This document shows, piece by piece, positions 60,106-64,000 of a stretch of DNA of 64,000 nucleotides. Source of the DNA: Spodoptera frugiperda (Eukaryota > Arthropoda > Insecta > Lepidoptera > Noctuidae); the NCBI RefSeq assembly GCF_023101765.2, contig NC_064229.1, positions 7,044,473 to 7,108,472 of the forward strand. The letters are read 5' to 3'. Made by a program: the position numbers and the translations under genes. Below the pieces are notes generated by a model. That model was given only the letters and a program-made list of their open reading frames with translations, searched no databases and was not told the DNA's origin. Numbering within the stretch: position 1 is the stretch's first letter; each line of letters begins with the position of its first letter.

Positions 60106-61549
60106 TAGAAGCTACTGTCTATATGACAATATATATCCTATTCTTGCAATTATTTATAGGTAACATGATGGTACTCCTAATATGAGTAATAGCCATTAAT
60201 AGCCTTATAGGATTTTAGAATATACTACTTAAAAGAGAAATACTTGTTTTATCAGTCAGTTACCTTCCATTCGCTCCCTTCGCTTCAAGAGATTTTTTTT
60301 ACTTTCCAAACCAAAGACCATAATCAATTCTCATTGAGAATTTAAGAAACATACTTAAATGACCTGAACATCAATAAAATCAGACACAGACTCAACCAAG
60401 AAGCTCATACTAACTTACAACCTTAGATAACTCATTTATTTTCAAACAAGCCGTCATAGGAGCACCTGCTGACCAATTTCGCATTCTCATACACTTATAT
60501 GCTTACGGAATTATATTTCTATCCAATCTGCAAGTAAAGTAATCGGGTAATCTCACACAAAACGTATGTGCGTCGGTGGCTGCAAAGGCACGCGCACACT
60601 GAATTGTTTTGAGCGCACGCAACTATTCGACGCACATTGCTTTGGATACAATAAAACATTATGAATTTGTTTAGGGTTGTCTCGAGAGATATTTATTTGT
60701 TTTCTTCAGATTTTATTTAAGCTATAGTTTGGTATGAAATTTTAAATAAGAATAGAGAAAGAGTTATCAAGAATATGCGGGAATATACACTTTGTTAGCG
60801 TAATAATTTAAAATATTTTGATTACCATGAATATCAACTTTTCAGGACCATATAATACTTATACTTTTGTGTTACACTTTTAAAAATCAAAATACAGTGG
60901 CCATTAAGCAAAAAATAGGAGATTTACATAAATAATGTATTTTCAGAAACGATTGAACACAAGGCTGTGAGATCAAAAATAAAAACGAAAATAATATTTA
61001 ATGCAAATGAATGATATTTTTATAAAGCAGGTACTTACGTAGTAGGTATGCAAGTAGGAAAATGCCTACCTTTTTTTTGTAGCACATTGAATGCCGTGTC
61101 GGTCATTGGTGTTCAACAGTAGCGGAGAATTAGCTTTCAACAATTTTTTGCGGCAGTCAAAGGTGATCCTTTTAATATATTTTTTGTAAGTTATTTGTGG
61201 TCAGCCAAGTTACCCATCAATATTTTTTTTTAATTAGAAAGGGTCGCTCACATCCCTGAGCCTATGAATCGCATAGCGGCGCGTACGCAGCGCGGGGTTG
61301 CCTCGCGTTACGCACACTACCACTTTCCATTTCCTCGGTATTACAATAGGGTTTTTATATCGACGCGTGTTCGAAACAATGCAGTTCGTCCCAAGAATTT
61401 TATCATATGGAACTTTTTTATACTTCGTTCTTTTTTTTATATGGAGGAAGCGAATGGTTATTGTTTAACAATTTTCGCTACTGCCGACGACTACTGCTGT
61501 GGGGTTGCAAGATCGATTGTCTGGTAGAGAGTCTATGGTATTTTTCAGA
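60106..61549. other. AT-rich flank with small CpG patches
   Basis: CpG-bearing patches occur at about 60560-60650 and 61270-61320 (GCATAGCGGCGCGTACGCAG). No exon or repeat recognised. Confidence 0.3.
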
Positions 61550-61696
61550 CGCTGCGGACAAAGTAAGGGATTACTGGGGCTCCGGCTCAAAGTAGGAGAA
61601 GGATCGGGGTGTTTTTTAGTTAGTAAGAGATTGACACTCTCTCTCGTTTCACATAAGGCGAGAGAAGCCAATAGATGATGTTCCCCCTTTAATAAA
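61550..61696 (+). mobile_element. R1-clade LINE 3' end
   Basis: CGCTGCGGACAAAGTAAGGG to GATGTTCCCCCTTTAATAAA. It is bounded by imperfect repeats ATGGTAT(G)TT(C)TCAGA at about 61535-61549 and 61697-61712. Confidence 0.82.
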
Positions 61697-61712
61697 ATGG
61701 TATGTTCTCAGA

Positions 61713-64000
61713 GTTTTGTCTGGTTAAAAAGTAGAAGTGAATGTATGAAAGCAAAAACCACCAAACTACTTTAAGATATTTCAACAGTTGGAATTAATAT
61801 TATTATCTATTGGAGCCTGGTAAATTCTGCACAAAAGATTATTGTTTCAAATCCACCACTCTCTTTACACACCTATTACAGAATTTGCATTATAACCTAC
61901 AATATAATAAATCTATGATCTTAAAAGCGTTGGACAGTAATTTTACTTATCACAGATAAGGGTCACATCCCGATTTTCTCCCCTGGACTAGATGATAAAA
62001 CCAAATTACTGATATTATACAACGTAAGTACCTCCTTGGAATCAACGTGGATCGTCCTGTTGAAAATATACGGGAAGACAATGCAGCAAGCGTTTTAAGT
62101 TTTAAAGTAAGTACGTCCTGTAGAAACAAATATTTAAGTGTGTAAGAAATGTTGTCTGGTAGAGAATACCTAAAGACTACTGGTACATCTTTTTTAATAT
62201 TAATTTTAAGTATTTAGTTTTATGGGAGTTCAATTATGTAATAACTGTCTAAAATAGGCAATTATTGAAATGTCAAAAACTATATTTTATATGGATTTAG
62301 TTTAAAATAGTACGATAAATTTTTTTCTTTCTTTCTTTCAAAGTGTGATTATTTTTGGATATTATATTGTATTGAAAAGTCAAAATTATTTATTTTTGAC
62401 TCAAGAAACTACCCGATGATCTGAAAAATAATGATACCAAATCTAAGTTAAGCCGTATCGTGCTTAACAAACTTTACAGAACTATGTTTTGAAACCCTTA
62501 CAACCTAACTACTATAGTTATTCCAAACAAAATATTTGTTAGCTACAACTATCAACTATCAAGTACACCTCAAAATAGCCTCACCATTGAAATTTAGACG
62601 TAAGCGTATAAGTGAATCTTATTGCGAGTACATTGTATCGCAAATTATAATATTTATACGCCATAAGTCTTCACTAACTGCCCGTGAGATATGCTAATAA
62701 TAGTCTTCGCTGGAATTTAATTTACTGCTGATACAAACTTATTTATGTTGCCTTTACCTATATGTACAATCGACAAAGTCGGCGGTCGACCATCATTAGG
62801 CGATATTCGATTGCACACGGCGCGAGAGACCACAAGGAAAATGCCCGGTGGATAGCGAGTTTGCTACAGCATTTTGTTGAAACATGTACTTCTGTAAACT
62901 TTGCTGATAGTACCTATATTTAGTTATAGGTAAATATAGTTGGAAATATTAACATTGATTGTCATTCGTTTTGAAATGCATAGATACATGTATGAATTAA
63001 CATAAATACTTGTTATTATATGTATAAAGTTGTTGTAAAGGGTACCCGTAATATATGATTAGATTACCCACTAAGAATCAATGATGATAAGGCTAGCTCT
63101 GTGGGTAAGCTGCTGTCTACTGAGTAACGTGGCTTATTCGACACTCATGCTAAACAATTCCTTCCTTTATTCACAAATTTTTGTTCCAGATCTGTCTTGT
63201 GCCTGATTCACAAATTGTTGGGGGAGGTGGTGTGATATTTATGAGTGTGCATGTGTTTGTAAACGTATCTAATAGAGACAAAGTCCAACAGTGAAGTTCT
63301 TGTGGTGAAACGCACCTGACTCACACAACGACACGAGACAAAATCCTTAAGAATAACAATGGTTTTTCTAGAAGAAAATCAACACACACAGGAGTCTGAC
63401 AGACTAAGGAGGTTGACACAGGAGAAAATGCTTAAATGCAACAATGGATTTCGCAAAAGAAAATAAAATCTTGTACGAACAACGATCAGAGATTACGCTA
63501 TCCACATTTAACACTACAACACAATCCAGAAACATACACATTAGCAAAAGAAAAATACATTTCTTCATCCGATGACACAACACCACTGGCTCTGCCTACC
63601 CATCAATCTAAATATTGAACGTGTCGACATGGGATGTGTGCGGTCTCGTTACGCGGTAGTAATGAGTGCGCTTGCGTTCATTAGCGGCACAACACAGCGC
63701 ACTCCTGCGCAGCGTCGCGTCGCCTCTATGCATCTTGTATGAGACACCCGGTGAGGTGGGCTATTCTGAAACGGATTTGTAGTTGGAATTTTTTTAAGTA
63801 GTTCATGATGAGTGCTTACTTACATACCTTCATTTCAGGTACTATTGGTACTTATCTTTTCCACAAAAAGCTAGGTGTCTTTTTGTGTTCTCTACCCGTC
63901 ATCAAATAAGGTATTTAGTCTTGTTTGTGACTTTCCCTGTTTTGGATAATGAAGTCTTCTTTGAAATTGAGTTTGTGTTAAAAATACTAAAATGTTTAGT
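61713..64000. other. 5' flank, AT-rich, with GC-rich block near the right edge
   Basis: Nothing recognised up to about 63620. At 63635-63770, CpG-rich sequence (TTACGCGGTAG, GCGCAGCGTCGCGTCGCC) resembles a promoter or short exon of an unseen transcript. A further GC patch lies at 62770-62860. Confidence 0.3.

Overview
The window reads as nuclear DNA of a moth, probably a noctuid. It is AT-rich and packed with short interspersed elements of kinds common in Lepidoptera. There are tRNA-derived SINEs, an abundant SINE-like family carrying a GCCGGCAACGCA motif, and 5'-truncated R1-clade LINE tails. Long open frames are absent: the longest ATG-initiated frame is 126 codons and looks like chance. 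The species is inference; the eukaryotic, intron-like character is seen directly.

The one host gene I can support lies on the minus strand. It is the ortholog of Drosophila dysfusion (vertebrate NPAS4), a bHLH-PAS transcription factor. Its bHLH exon is at 13517-13698 with consensus splice sites. An upstream exon at 39700-39829 carries the start codon, and splicing joins the first codons (M-F-T-R) in frame to the bHLH domain across a 26-kb intron. Further upstream, at 53074 to about 53340, a TATA box, a strong splice donor and a CpG-rich block suggest the first, untranslated exon and the promoter. No PAS-domain exon is visible in 1-13516, so the rest of the gene lies beyond the left edge.

Everything else is intron, 5' flank and mobile DNA. 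The best-defined elements are: a roughly 1-kb LTR element of TRIM type (8901-9888) with a tRNA-Trp primer site; a pogo/Tigger-type remnant (11684-12658); a three-layer nest at 14905-16860, in which a palindromic MITE is split by an R1-clade LINE and the LINE by a Mutator-like non-autonomous element; and a decayed piggyBac-like element (28961-30584) containing a SINE. Also present are three Harbinger-like MITEs with 3-bp target duplications, 76-bp TTAA-flanked micro-elements, thirteen R1-type LINE ends, five SINE-like families, and several perfect or near-perfect hairpins.

Possible regulatory sites are a palindromic RFX X-box (57208-57221), a palindromic NRF1-type site (12893-12904), and some GC-rich islands in the introns and 5' flank. 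I found no bacterial-type systems, rRNA, CRISPR arrays or true tRNA genes. The tRNA-like boxes belong to SINEs.
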